NCBI GenBank assembly: GCA_002733495.1
Contig: NVVV01000065.1
Coordinates: 1 to 50,160 of the forward strand
Reading direction: 5' to 3'
Origin: Robiginitomaculum sp.
GTDB lineage: Bacteria; Pseudomonadota; Alphaproteobacteria; Caulobacterales; Maricaulaceae
DNA length: 50,160 nt
Shown here: positions 17,336 to 25,449 of the stretch, in pieces
Layout of the letters: the number at the start of each line of letters is the position of its first letter
How positions within the stretch are numbered: the stretch's first letter is position 1
Position numbers and translations under genes: made by a program
Notes under the pieces: generated by a model
What the model saw: the letters and a program-made list of their open reading frames with translations, nothing else
The model's database searches: none
What the model was told of the DNA's origin: nothing

Positions 17336-19552
17336 TTAGCCGCCGAAGCGTTTTTTCAGGCGGATACCAAACTCGGAACGGTCATTGCTGCGCACAATGC
17401 CGACAAAACCGGCTTGTTGCAGACGCCCCTGATCATAAACCTTGTTAAAGACGTTCTCGCCGTAAAGACCTACGGTCCATCCGCCTTCTGTTGATTGGTA
17501 ATCAAGAGCGAAGCCAGCAAGGCCACGGCTTTTCAACTTTTCACTGGCCCGATTGATTGATTGGCCAAACATGCTGCCCCGATAGGAGTAATCAGCATTC
17601 AAGGTCAGGGTGTCACCGTTCTCTAATGGCATAGTGATTTTGGGCGCAATAGAGAATGTCAGATCAGGCGTCAGCGCCGGGGTGTCACCAAGAGCAATCC
17701 CGATCGTGCCCGGATCAACACGCCTGATTTCGGCATCCATATAGCCAACCGAACCGTTGATGCTGAAATTATCACTCACATAAAGCGTGCCTTCCAGTTC
17801 TAATCCGCGTGAACGGGATTTACCGGCATTGGCAATAATGGTGACAAAACCACCACCTGATGTGGTATCTGAGAACGGCAGAGCCAGATCATTATAATTG
17901 GTCCAGAATGCCGACAACATCAGGGTTAATGCATCAGACATACGCCCTTTGACACCAACTTCAAAATTGGTTGATGTGGTTTTATCAAAGGAGGCAAACT
18001 GTGCCGGACCACCAAAGGGGCGCGGTGGGAAACCACCTGTTTGATAACCGCGCTGAACCTGCCCATAAACATAAACATCGTCCTGCAGATTATAGCTGGC
18101 GTTGACGTCCCAGGTGAAGGCATTGAAATTTCGGCTCAGGAATTTGCGTGAAGCAAAAGTTGGAAACTTGGCATCCGCATCTTTTTCATCACGAGAGTAC
18201 CGCACACCAGCACCCACAGAAAGGCGGTCGCTGACCGTGTATTTCACATTGGTGAAACCAGCATAGCTGTTTGTTGTCTGGTTTAGATCAAAAAAGCCAA
18301 AATCACCAAAGCCCTCAACAGCGCCCGGCGTGTTAAACGGGCTAAACACCCAGGGACCAGATTCCGTTTCGCCTACTTCGTGGAAATAATAAAGGCCGCT
18401 GACAAAATCCAGCGCGCCGTATTGGCCATTCAGTTGCAATTCCAGCGAGGATTGCTGGGCATTACCATTTTCCGGAAATTCTGAAAGATGCAAAGCCGTG
18501 GCATCATCATCCAGCCCACCAGTATAATCAGAGCTACGATAGCTGGCGATAACCTTGGCCGTCAGATTTTCGCTGGCTTCCCATTCTGATGTGATGGACA
18601 CACCCATTGCCCGGTTTGTTGTGCTGTCCAGACCCGCGACCGTGGTGTTGTTGTCATCAGGGTTGGCCGGTAACAGACTGGCGTTTAGCAAGGGAAAACT
18701 GCCATTAAAAATATTTGTTGGATCCGGCGCAGGGATCGAAGGGTCAAACCCAATGGTATAAGGAGACAAGCCATTATGGGCACTCATTCCATCCAGTGAA
18801 ATCAGGGTCGAGAAGGTCGCGCTTGGCTCCCATCGTGCAACGATACGGCCACTAAATTCGTTTTCTTCACCAACGCGCTTATCTGCATTGGGCAAGTTCA
18901 GAAAATCACCAACGCCGCCGCGCCGCTTGAAAGCGCCACTGGTGGAAATCGAGAACTGGTCGTTCATGGCAAAGTTTGAATAGAAATCGGCGGCCACCCG
19001 GCCCCGCGTTCCGCCTTTGACATTCATCGCCATGGTTTCTTCATCACCAGGCTTTTTGGTGATAATGTTTACCGCGCCGCCAAGGGTGTTGCGCCCATAA
19101 AGCGTGCCTTGAGGTCCGCGTAAAACCTCGATCCGCTCAATATTATTCAAGGACAAATTGGCGCCCATCTGGCGGCCAAGATAGACCCCGTCCAGATACA
19201 CACCTACGCCGGGGTCCGTGGTAATAATATGGTCTTGCAAGCCAATACCGCGAATAAACACCGCCGCTTGTGCCGTATTGCCAACCCCATAGCGGGTGAT
19301 GGTCAGGTTCGGCACGTATTTGCCCACATCATCCAGATTGGAAATATTGCGATCTTCCAACATTTGCGGTGAAAAAGCGCTGATCGCCGCCGGTGTTTCA
19401 AACAAGGTTTCAGAACGTTTGCGTGCCGTGACAATAATTTCGTCTTCGCGAACGCTTTGCGCGGATGCCGGCGTGATCAGAAGACCCTGTGCTGCAAGCA
19501 CAAACAGGCTGGTCAGAGCAGTGCTGCCAAGGCCAATGGATTTTAGTGACAT
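17336..19552 (-). CDS. TonB-dependent outer-membrane receptor
   Basis: A 738-residue TonB-dependent receptor. I start at ATG 19552 (MSLKSIGLGST), eleven codons inside a longer open frame, because it begins a proper signal peptide ending PASAQS. The TonB box is DEIIVTARKR just after the signal. The plug domain carries the conserved GVYLDGVYLGRQ and IERIEVLRGPQGTLYGRNTLGGAVNIITKKP. The barrel ends in the expected aromatic-rich strand, finishing RLKKRFGG. The substrate is unknown; the group resembles the large sphingomonad/caulobacter receptor families for carbohydrates or aromatics. It stands alone with its own terminator. Confidence 0.96.
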   Translation of the reverse strand: MSLKSIGLGSTALTSLFVLAAQGLLITPASAQSVREDEIIVTARKRSETLFETPAAISAFSPQMLEDRNISNLDDVGKYVPNLTITRYGVGNTAQAAVFIRGIGLQDHIITTDPGVGVYLDGVYLGRQMGANLSLNNIERIEVLRGPQGTLYGRNTLGGAVNIITKKPGDEETMAMNVKGGTRGRVAADFYSNFAMNDQFSISTSGAFKRRGGVGDFLNLPNADKRVGEENEFSGRIVARWEPSATFSTLISLDGMSAHNGLSPYTIGFDPSIPAPDPTNIFNGSFPLLNASLLPANPDDNNTTVAGLDSTTNRAMGVSITSEWEASENLTAKVIASYRSSDYTGGLDDDATALHLSEFPENGNAQQSSLELQLNGQYGALDFVSGLYYFHEVGETESGPWVFSPFNTPGAVEGFGDFGFFDLNQTTNSYAGFTNVKYTVSDRLSVGAGVRYSRDEKDADAKFPTFASRKFLSRNFNAFTWDVNASYNLQDDVYVYGQVQRGYQTGGFPPRPFGGPAQFASFDKTTSTNFEVGVKGRMSDALTLMLSAFWTNYNDLALPFSDTTSGGGFVTIIANAGKSRSRGLELEGTLYVSDNFSINGSVGYMDAEIRRVDPGTIGIALGDTPALTPDLTFSIAPKITMPLENGDTLTLNADYSYRGSMFGQSINRASEKLKSRGLAGFALDYQSTEGGWTVGLYGENVFNKVYDQGRLQQAGFVGIVRSNDRSEFGIRLKKRFGG

Positions 19553-19810
19553 GGAATTACCCCAATATGTTATGAACATGCCCATTCAACGTGTAAAGTT
19601 ACGTTTTAGCGCAATTGGTGTGAATTTCGGTGAGTCTCTGGCCTGTGTCAAAGCCTGGGGCGCATATCCTGACCATTTGAACAAGATTTTACATTACTGT
19701 TGCAAACGGGCACCATAACCGGAACCGAAATCCCGTTAGCAACATGCGTATGACAATTTTGCAAACATTTTATGACAATAATTTTGGAAATAGAACACTA
19801 GCAAATCCCG

Positions 19811-20254
19811 CTAAACTTGGCGGTTTAAGGTAATCGCTATGGCGGTACCATCGCGGTTCACCTGGCCATTGGCGCCATAGCCGCTCATTTTCGCGCGGGT
19901 GTTGGCCGCTTCATTGGCGATTGCCTGGACAAGACCTTCGGTCAGTTTGCGCACAACCCCGGCGATTTTATTATTGTCGCGCAAGGCCACCTCCAGCAAT
20001 AAAGTTTCTTCACGTAATTGCCGCCGCAGAGCACCCGGCGCATCGGCCAGCAAGCCGGGGTCGCGGGCAATACGCGCCGTTTCAAGGCGGTAGGTCGTGG
20101 CCAACGTATTTTTCTCGTCTGCAAAACTGGCGGCCTCATGGGGCGTCCGGGCTTTAAACAATGTGGTTTCGCGCTTGATCAACCCGCGCAGGCGTTGGCT
20201 TAACAGCAGCATTTGCTCGGCGCGGTCTTGCGCATTATGGGCGTGCAAGGCCAT
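19811..20254 (-). CDS. FlbY/FlgN-like flagellar protein
   Basis: A 147-residue, mostly helical protein. Residues 10-110 form two long helices with heptad character (MLLLSQRLRGLIKRETTLFKAR, EEKNTLATTYRLE-like stretches), as in FlgN chaperones. The C-terminus has NEAANTRAKMSGYGANGQVN, ending in a short basic tail. Position is the main evidence: it follows flgI and flgJ with a one-base stop/start overlap (TGATG), where Caulobacter has flbY. FlgN-type proteins chaperone hook-filament junction proteins; whether this one does is inference. Confidence 0.7.
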   Translation of the reverse strand: MALHAHNAQDRAEQMLLLSQRLRGLIKRETTLFKARTPHEAASFADEKNTLATTYRLETARIARDPGLLADAPGALRRQLREETLLLEVALRDNNKIAGVVRKLTEGLVQAIANEAANTRAKMSGYGANGQVNRDGTAIAITLNRQV

Positions 20255-20598
20255 CAGGCTTTCTCTTTTTGCGTTTCAATGCCTTGCATACGCAAGATTT
20301 CGGTTTTTAACTGATCGGACAAGCCAATACCGCCATTTTTGGCAAAGACCTTGGCATATTCTTCGTGCAGCAAGCCAGAAAAAGCTTTCTCGCCTGCGCC
20401 GCCGCCGAATTCACCACCCGAACTATCCAGGCCCGTAAACATGCCTTGCAACATCTGGCCCAAAAAGAAAGTTTCAAACTCTTTTGCAACTTTCTCGGCT
20501 TGTTCTTCGGTACGTACCGAAGACACATTAGGCGTGTTGGCAGGTTGTGCCGCCAGCGTCTGCGCCAGAAAGGCGCTGGAAGGAAAGGCATCAGCCAC
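20254..20598 (-). CDS. flgJ: Rod-binding protein, FlgJ N-terminal type (GTG start)
   Basis: A 114-residue protein equal to the N-terminal rod-scaffolding half of FlgJ. The signature is AKEFETFFLGQMLQGMF followed by GAGEKAFSGLLHEEYAKVFAKNGGIGLSDQL. It lacks the muramidase half found in enteric FlgJ; the separate lytic transglycosylase at 34506-35342 could supply the peptidoglycan-cutting role. The start is GTG (20598), one base after the flgI stop, so translation is coupled to flgI; the next gene overlaps by one base. Confidence 0.93.
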   Translation of the reverse strand: MADAFPSSAFLAQTLAAQPANTPNVSSVRTEEQAEKVAKEFETFFLGQMLQGMFTGLDSSGGEFGGGAGEKAFSGLLHEEYAKVFAKNGGIGLSDQLKTEILRMQGIETQKEKA

Positions 20599-20599
20599 G

Positions 20600-21718
20600 T
20601 TAGAGAACCTCGATCTCGGCCTGTAAGGCCCCAGCGGCTTTGATGGATTGTAAAATGGCGATCATGTCACGCGGTGTCAGGCCCAGCGCATTCAGGCCCT
20701 CGACCAGATCGCTAAGCGCCACGCCGTTTCTAATGACGATCAGGCCCGTGCCATCTTCCTCATCAACCGTAACACTGCTGCGCGGCACTGTTGTGGTTTC
20801 GCCTTTCGAGAAGGCACCGGGCTGGCTGACTTGCGGGGTTTCCTCAACAGATATGGTCAGATTACCCTGAGCAATCGCTACGGTGCTAACCCGGACATTC
20901 TCGCCCATGACAATAATGCCGCTGACCTCATCAATCACAACTTTTGCCGGCAGATCAGGTTCAACCCGCAATTGTTCCACATCCGCAAGCAGAGCCACCA
21001 TGTCCCCATCCCAGTTTGGTGGGCGGGTTAATTGTACGGCCGTTGGGTTCAGAGCATGCGCAAGAGTCATTCCGGCATAGGCATTTATCGCCCCGGCCAT
21101 ACGCCGCGCCGTCGTTAAATCTGGATTGCGCAAAGACAGGCGCAGGCTGGTTTTGCCAGCCAGGTCATACTCGATTTCGCGCTCGACAATGCCGCCATTT
21201 GAAATGCGGCCAGACGTTGGTACGCCCTGGGTAATGGTTGCCGCTTCGCCGCCAGCGCTAAAGCCGCCAATGGCCACCTGGCCCTGGCTGACCGCATAAA
21301 CTTCGCCATCCGCACCCATCAAAGGGGTGACCAGCAACAAGCCACCTTGCAGGCTGTCTGCATCGCCCATGGCCGAAACCGTTACATCGATGCGCGAGCC
21401 ATTAGTGGCAAAGCCCGGCAGATTGGCCGTCACCATAACGGCAGCAACATTATCAGTTTTCAGGGTGGCACCACGGGTATTTACCCCCAGGCGTTCCAGC
21501 ATGGATACGAGACTTTGCCTAGTGAAGGGGGAATTACGCAGACTGTCGCCCGTACCGTTCAGCCCCACCACCAGGCCATAGCCCACCAGCAAATTTTCCC
21601 GCACACCTTCGATATCGGCAATGTCCTTGATCCGTGATCCGGCCAAGGCCGTACTAGCGTACGACAGGACCAGCAATCCTGCAAACAAACCGGCAAAAAT
21701 GGTTTTTACTTTACGCAT
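20600..21718 (-). CDS. flgI: Flagellar P-ring protein FlgI
   Basis: A 372-residue P-ring protein. I prefer the ATG at 21718 (MRKVKTIFAG), eight bases after GGGG; an ATG two codons upstream (21724) is too close to that site. A signal peptide ends near STALAG. Family blocks are SRIKDIADIEGVRENLLVGYGLVVGLNGTGD, NVAAVMVTANLPGFATNGSRIDVTVSAMGDA and the C-terminal LVEGLNALGLTPRDMIAILQSIKAAGAL. FlgI assembles around the rod in the peptidoglycan layer. A sigma-54 promoter is present 29 bases upstream of the earlier ATG. Confidence 0.98.
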   Translation of the reverse strand: MRKVKTIFAGLFAGLLVLSYASTALAGSRIKDIADIEGVRENLLVGYGLVVGLNGTGDSLRNSPFTRQSLVSMLERLGVNTRGATLKTDNVAAVMVTANLPGFATNGSRIDVTVSAMGDADSLQGGLLLVTPLMGADGEVYAVSQGQVAIGGFSAGGEAATITQGVPTSGRISNGGIVEREIEYDLAGKTSLRLSLRNPDLTTARRMAGAINAYAGMTLAHALNPTAVQLTRPPNWDGDMVALLADVEQLRVEPDLPAKVVIDEVSGIIVMGENVRVSTVAIAQGNLTISVEETPQVSQPGAFSKGETTTVPRSSVTVDEEDGTGLIVIRNGVALSDLVEGLNALGLTPRDMIAILQSIKAAGALQAEIEVL

Positions 21719-21752
21719 CAACATACCCCAAAAGGACCTTTCCCATTCCGTA

Positions 21753-21768
21753 TGCGAAACTCATGCCA
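21753..21768 (-). promoter_or_regulatory. Putative sigma-54 promoter of flgI-flgJ-flbY
   Basis: On the minus strand TGGCATG-AGTT-TCGCA matches the -24/-12 consensus TGGCACG-N4-TTGCA. The key GG and GC are ten bases apart, as required. The -12 element is about 30-35 bases before the flgI start. Sigma-54 drives flgI in Caulobacter as well. Confidence 0.75.
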
Positions 21769-21869
21769 GTATGAGTGCAAGCATTGGTGATATTTTTTCT
21801 TTTACTTTCAATAGATTGCGTGCTTTATGAAAACGCCTGAAACACCCCCGGCAAGAATGATCCGGCAGT

Positions 21870-21933
21870 TCTGGCCCAGAAGGTCATTTATGCTTAATGG
21901 CGTGTTAATGACCAGCCGTCACACTGGGCCAGA
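21870..21933. repeat. Nested inverted repeats around the CtrA-type box upstream of fliX
   Basis: Outer arms TCTGGCCCAG (21870-21879) and CTGGGCCAGA (21924-21933) are perfect complements. Inside them GGTCATT (21882-21888) pairs with AATGACC (21907-21913). The CtrA-type box 21894-21908 lies between the arms. The element ends 34 bases before the fliX ATG and is 102 bases upstream of the sigma-54 promoter of flgI, so it may be an operator for a dimeric regulator. Confidence 0.75.
21894..21908 (+). promoter_or_regulatory. Putative CtrA box upstream of fliX
   Basis: TTAA-TGGCGTG-TTAA matches the two half-sites and 7-base spacer of a CtrA box. It is 60 bases upstream of the fliX start. Caulobacter fliX is CtrA-dependent and divergent from flgI, the same layout as here. 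Confidence 0.75.
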
Positions 21934-21967
21934 CTCGCAGATAGGGTTATCGGGAAGAGCAATATTT

Positions 21968-22390
21968 ATGCGTATCAATGCAACAAGTAGACCCCAGGCC
22001 AGTGGCAAGGCCAAAGTCGGCGGCAAAGTCGGCAATGGCAGTGGATTTTCCCTTCCGGGTGGTGATGCACAGAAAACCGGGGCACCGGCAGCCGCAATGC
22101 GGGCCAGCCCTGTTTCTTCGGTCGAGGCCCTGATTGCCCTGCAAGAAAGCGATGATTTTAGGCAAGCGCGCAAAAAGGCCACGGCCCGCGCCGATGACTT
22201 GCTGGATGCCTTGTCCGATCTGCGCCTTGGCTTGCTGGAGGGCGGCATTCCCCTTCGCACCCTGCACCGTCTGAGCGCCCGTTTGGCCAGCACGCGCGCC
22301 AATACCGGCGATTCGCGTCTGGAAAGTATTTTAAATGAAATCGAAGTTCGCGCCGAAGTTGAAAAAGCCAAGCTGGATTTCACACATTAA
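21968..22390 (+). CDS. fliX: Flagellar assembly regulator FliX
   Basis: A 140-residue FliX protein starting at ATG 21968. The C-terminal helical domain is characteristic: ALIALQESDDFRQARKKATARADDLLDALSDLRLGLLEGGIP, then LHRLSARLASTRANTGDSRLESILNEIEVRAEVEKAKL. The N-terminal 55 residues are low in order, rich in G, K and A. In Caulobacter FliX links flagellar assembly to the sigma-54 activator FlbD. No flbD is in this window. It is divergent from flgI and followed by dksA, the same neighbourhood as in Caulobacter. Confidence 0.9.
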   Translation: MRINATSRPQASGKAKVGGKVGNGSGFSLPGGDAQKTGAPAAAMRASPVSSVEALIALQESDDFRQARKKATARADDLLDALSDLRLGLLEGGIPLRTLHRLSARLASTRANTGDSRLESILNEIEVRAEVEKAKLDFTH

Positions 22391-22451
22391 ACCCCAGTCA
22401 CAAAAACGTTATACCCCTGTTTTTACTGCGTTTTCACAATGCACCGCGTGA

Positions 22452-22479
22452 TTGACGCTCCCATACTTATGACTATACT
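22452..22479 (+). promoter_or_regulatory. Sigma-70-type promoter of dksA
   Basis: TTGACG, a 16-base spacer and TATACT give one mismatch in each hexamer. It stands 69 bases before the dksA ATG. A CGCGCT/AGCGCG hairpin (22484-22504) follows at the expected start of the transcript. Confidence 0.7.
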
Positions 22480-22547
22480 CCGCCGCGCTTTCTAAGAGAG
22501 CGCGAAGAACTCTTTGGTATGTGGCCGTATTTTAACAGGAGAGCGCA

Positions 22548-22976
22548 ATGGCACTCGCGGAGACGCCGGATATTGATCTGTCTGAAGGCTATACCCCCAG
22601 CGAAGCCGAAGCGTATATGTGCGCGCAGCACCTTGAATTTTTTCGTCGTAAACTGCTGACCTGGAAGCAGGACATTGTCGACGAAAGCCGAGAAACCATT
22701 GCCTATTTGCAAAAAGAATCCGGCACACACCCCGATGTGACTGACCGGGCCTCCTCGGAGGCCGATCGGACGCTGGAACTGCGCGCCCGGGATCGCCAGC
22801 GCAAGCTTGTTGCTAAAATCGACGCTGCACTGGCACGCATTGAAGACGGCTCTTATGGCTATTGCGAAGCCACCGGCGAGCCTATCCGGCTAGCCCGCCT
22901 TCAGGCCCGCCCGATCGCCACCTTGGCGATCGAAGCGCAAGAACGCCATGAACAAAAAGAACGCATTGGCAATTAG
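22548..22976 (+). CDS. dksA: RNA polymerase-binding transcription factor DksA (degenerate zinc finger)
   Basis: A 142-residue DksA with the coiled-coil (about 28-100) whose tip reads DRASSEADRTLELRARDRQRKL, including the D-x-x-D/A-type acidic tip. DksA binds the RNA polymerase secondary channel with ppGpp and adjusts rRNA and amino acid promoters. The zinc-finger region is GYCEATGEPI and ARPIATLAIEAQER: only the first of four cysteines remains (C106), the others being T, A and A. That C-T-A-A pattern equals the zinc-independent DksA2 type of Pseudomonas. SD AGGAGAG precedes the ATG. Confidence 0.95.
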   Translation: MALAETPDIDLSEGYTPSEAEAYMCAQHLEFFRRKLLTWKQDIVDESRETIAYLQKESGTHPDVTDRASSEADRTLELRARDRQRKLVAKIDAALARIEDGSYGYCEATGEPIRLARLQARPIATLAIEAQERHEQKERIGN

Positions 22977-23029
22977 GGCCACCCGCTGTCACCATCCCAA
23001 CTCTAACCTGTCATCACCCGGCCCCAACC

Positions 23030-23123
23030 TGTCATCACCCGACTTGTTCGGGTGATCCAATCTAAAAAACAAATCCGGTTTAAAAAATTACACTGGATTA
23101 CCCGAACAAGTCGGGCAATGACA
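23030..23123. repeat. Dispersed palindromic element, copy 2
   Basis: The halves 23030-23060 and 23093-23123 are inverted copies with outer ends TGTCATCACCCG and CGGGCAATGACA. Each half is palindromic around CGACTTGTTCG or CGAACAAGTCG. An extra fragment TGTCATCACCCGG starts at 23009. The element sits between convergent dksA and the DUF6768 gene and resembles the elements at 9429-9508 and 38116-38214. Confidence 0.75.
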
Positions 23124-23179
23124 TGCAACCGTATTGAAAACTTGATTAGGATAGGGCCCTATCAACAGGAAATTCTGGC

Positions 23180-23569
23180 TCAGATAGCGCCCTTATCGCG
23201 AAGGGCACTGGATAAAGCGGCCAATTGCAATTCCACGCGTTTAATCTCGCGAATGACCATGTTTTTGTGCATCTCCAGCCAAAACCACAGTTTCAGCATC
23301 CCGGAAAAAAACACCCCAACCCCCATGCCCACACCCCAGAGGGTCATCATGCGCGGATCGCTGGTATGAAAAAAATTCCACCCCGCCCAAAGCGCAAAAC
23401 CAGTGGCCGCAAACCCCAGGACCATGCCATACAAATTCCAAAACCGCATTTTTCCCTTAAATATATCAAATAGCATTGCAAACATTCCTGGCTCTTCGGC
23501 CAAAGAACCCAGTTTTTCAAGCTCTGCCCCGGAAAGGGCTTTGCGGATTTCGTCATCCAAAATGTTCAT
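23180..23569 (-). CDS. DUF6768 membrane protein paired with the ECF sigma factor
   Basis: A 129-residue protein with two membrane helices (about 46-65 and 76-97) and a C-terminal amphipathic helix (IREIKRVELQLAALSSAL). Residues ILDDEIRKALSGAELEKLGSLAEEPGMFAMLFDIFKGK and MLKLWFWLEMHKNMVIREIKR match the DUF6768 family as I know it. The gene overlaps the sigma factor gene by four bases (ATGA). Its position makes it a candidate membrane-bound anti-sigma factor or co-regulator, but no known anti-sigma motif such as a zinc-binding domain is visible. This role is inference. Confidence 0.8.
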   Translation of the reverse strand: MNILDDEIRKALSGAELEKLGSLAEEPGMFAMLFDIFKGKMRFWNLYGMVLGFAATGFALWAGWNFFHTSDPRMMTLWGVGMGVGVFFSGMLKLWFWLEMHKNMVIREIKRVELQLAALSSALRDKGAI

Positions 23570-24108
23570 TTCTGATCTCCTTCTTCTAATTGAGCACGCA
23601 AGGTTTTGCGCACCGTATGAAGTCTCGACTTGATGGTACCTTGTGGCACACCCAACATCACGGCGATCTGCCCCACGCCCATGTCCTGGCCGTAAAACAT
23701 GCCAACCAGTATGCGCTCGTCTGCACCAAGGCGGCCAAGGGCGACCCGCAGATCCAGAGCCTCGTCATTATATGATGACTGGCTTTCCTGGGGTATGGCG
23801 CCAAGCGCATCGCCGGTTTTGCGACGACGTATTTTGCGCCGCAAATTATCGGTGCAGACCCGCGAGGCAATACGCAAAGCCCAAGCGGGGAAGCAGGCTG
23901 GATCATCAAGGCGTTTCAAACCCTTGATGATTTTCAGCCAACTGGTCTGCATTGCATCCTGCGCGACATCTGCATTCTGTGTCAGACGACTGCAATAGCG
24001 CAAAAGAATGGGCGACCAGTGCCGCACCAGCGCATCAAATGCCGCCGCATCGCCGCTTTGTGCTTTGAGCACCAGCAATTCATTGGCTATGTCCCGTGCG
24101 TTGCGCAT
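23566..24108 (-). CDS. ECF-type RNA polymerase sigma factor
   Basis: A 180-residue sigma factor with regions 2 and 4 only. Region 2 is FDALVRHWSPILLRYCSRLTQNADVAQDAMQTSWLKIIKGL with PACFPAWALRIASRVCTDNLRRK; region 4 is LGADERILVGMFYGQDMGVGQIAVMLGVPQGTIKSRLHTVRKTLR. I start at ATG 24108 (MRNARDIANELL), which fits the family N-terminus; an in-frame ATG at 24165 would add 19 residues. It is coupled to the DUF6768 gene. The divergent gene is msrP, so this sigma factor may respond to envelope or oxidative stress, which is only a suggestion. Confidence 0.92.
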   Translation of the reverse strand: MRNARDIANELLVLKAQSGDAAAFDALVRHWSPILLRYCSRLTQNADVAQDAMQTSWLKIIKGLKRLDDPACFPAWALRIASRVCTDNLRRKIRRRKTGDALGAIPQESQSSYNDEALDLRVALGRLGADERILVGMFYGQDMGVGQIAVMLGVPQGTIKSRLHTVRKTLRAQLEEGDQK

Positions 24109-24313
24109 AGTTTCCAATCCACAATGGGTCGATCTCTTATCAAGACATACCATAGTCGTGCGCACAGCCTGTTTGGTTCATTGCGAACGGTATAATATAC
24201 ATGGCGAATTCACAGGCCATGAACTTGTCGTGAGGTGGTCAGCAAAGTGTGGTACAATACGGCTTTAGCCGTTAGGAACGTGCGGGGCCGTCCTACAATT
24301 GGAGTATTTGTCT

Positions 24314-25291
24314 ATGCTGATCCGCCGCCCAAAGGGCTATGTCTTGAAAGACAATGATGTCACGCCGCAACCCTCATATTTGCGCCGTCGCGAATTTCTG
24401 GCCGCCTTTGTGGCCGCTGGCGGCACGCTGGCCTTGCCCAATGCGGCGCAGGCCAAAAGGTTTTCGCAAACCGATTATGCACCGCTCACTGGACACAAAA
24501 CCGGCTATAGCGTTAAAGACCCGCTCAGCCCGTGGGAAGCCGTCACCACCTATAATAACTATTATGAATTTGGCACCGGCAAGGCCGATCCGGCCAAAAA
24601 GGCGCACAAGTTGATCACCGATCCGTGGACCGTAACGGTCGAGGGTGAAGCCGACAAGACGGGCACCTATGCGCTGGAAGACCTGATTGATTATAACGCG
24701 CTGGAAGAGCGCATTTACCGCCATCGCTGTGTCGAAGCGTGGTCCATGGTGATCCCCTGGGTCGGCGTGCCACTGGCCGATGTTTTGAAAAAGTTTGCGC
24801 CAAACTCACGGGCCAAATACGTCCAGTTTTTCACCAAATACAGCCGCAAGGAAATGCCCGGCACCTTCTGGCCTGTCCTCGACTGGCCCTATCGCGAAGG
24901 CCTGCGCATGGACGAAGCCTTAAACCCGCTGCCGTTTCTGGCCGTTGGGGTTTATGGGCGGGTGTTGCCCAACCAGAACGGCGCGCCCCTGCGCCTCGTT
25001 GTGCCGTGGAAATATGGCTATAAATCAATCAAATCCATTGATCGCATTGGCTTTAGCGAGACTATGCCCGAAACCTCGTGGAACCAGTCAAACGCCCGCG
25101 AGTATGGGTTTTACTCCAACGTCAATCCGCTGGTCGAGCACCCACGCTGGAGCCAGGCGAGCGAACGGGTCATCGGCCCACAGCGCGGCTTTGCCGGCGC
25201 GCTGGCACGACGCGATACAGAAATGTTCAACGGTTATGGCGACGCAGTGGCCACGCTCTATGCGGGCATGGATTTGCACAAAAACCACTGA
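24314..25291 (+). CDS. msrP: Periplasmic protein-methionine-sulfoxide reductase, catalytic subunit MsrP
   Basis: A 325-residue molybdopterin enzyme exported by the Tat pathway: the twin-arginine motif RRREFLA is at residues 24-30 and the cleavage region ends NAAQA. The molybdenum ligand C139 lies in YRHRCVEAWSM. Other family blocks are FGTGKADPAKKAH, KYVQFFTKYSRKEMPGTFWPVLDWPYREGLRMDEA and the C-terminal GYGDAVATLYAGMDLHKNH. MsrP repairs oxidised methionines in periplasmic proteins with electrons from MsrQ. The ATG at 24314 has GGAG nine bases upstream. Confidence 0.97.
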   Translation: MLIRRPKGYVLKDNDVTPQPSYLRRREFLAAFVAAGGTLALPNAAQAKRFSQTDYAPLTGHKTGYSVKDPLSPWEAVTTYNNYYEFGTGKADPAKKAHKLITDPWTVTVEGEADKTGTYALEDLIDYNALEERIYRHRCVEAWSMVIPWVGVPLADVLKKFAPNSRAKYVQFFTKYSRKEMPGTFWPVLDWPYREGLRMDEALNPLPFLAVGVYGRVLPNQNGAPLRLVVPWKYGYKSIKSIDRIGFSETMPETSWNQSNAREYGFYSNVNPLVEHPRWSQASERVIGPQRGFAGALARRDTEMFNGYGDAVATLYAGMDLHKNH

Positions 25292-25305
25292 AATGCCAAG
25301 TGACT

Positions 25306-25440
25306 CCTTCTCCCCCATTTTTACTTTGGGGAGGGAGAAGGCTGGGATGAGGGGATTATGCTTTGCAAATACACCCTCGCACCAGAAACCTTCTTTACAA
25401 TCAATAGCCCCTCACCTCAATCCTCTCCCTTAGGGAGAGG
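25306..25440. repeat. Palindromic repeat element between msrP and msrQ
   Basis: The 158-base msrP-msrQ gap holds two hairpins: CCTTCTC/GAGAAGG (arms at 25306-25312 and 25335-25341) and CCTCTCCCT/AGGGAGAGG (25422-25440). The inner flanks are also inverted copies: a GGGAGAAGGCTGGGATGAGG type segment at 25333-25352 and its approximate complement at 25408-25430. The whole looks like a small inverted-repeat element. Its right arm supplies the msrQ ribosome binding site. Confidence 0.7.
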
Positions 25441-25449
25441 AGGAAAAAA

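Noticed and set aside
17336..19552. Substrate assignment for the TonB-dependent receptor
   Set aside because: No neighbouring transport, siderophore or catabolic genes and no riboswitch upstream; any substrate would be a guess.
21932..21936. GACTC as a CcrM methylation site controlling fliX
   Set aside because: Five-base GANTC sites are frequent by chance and this one is not at a mapped start; no support from sequence alone.
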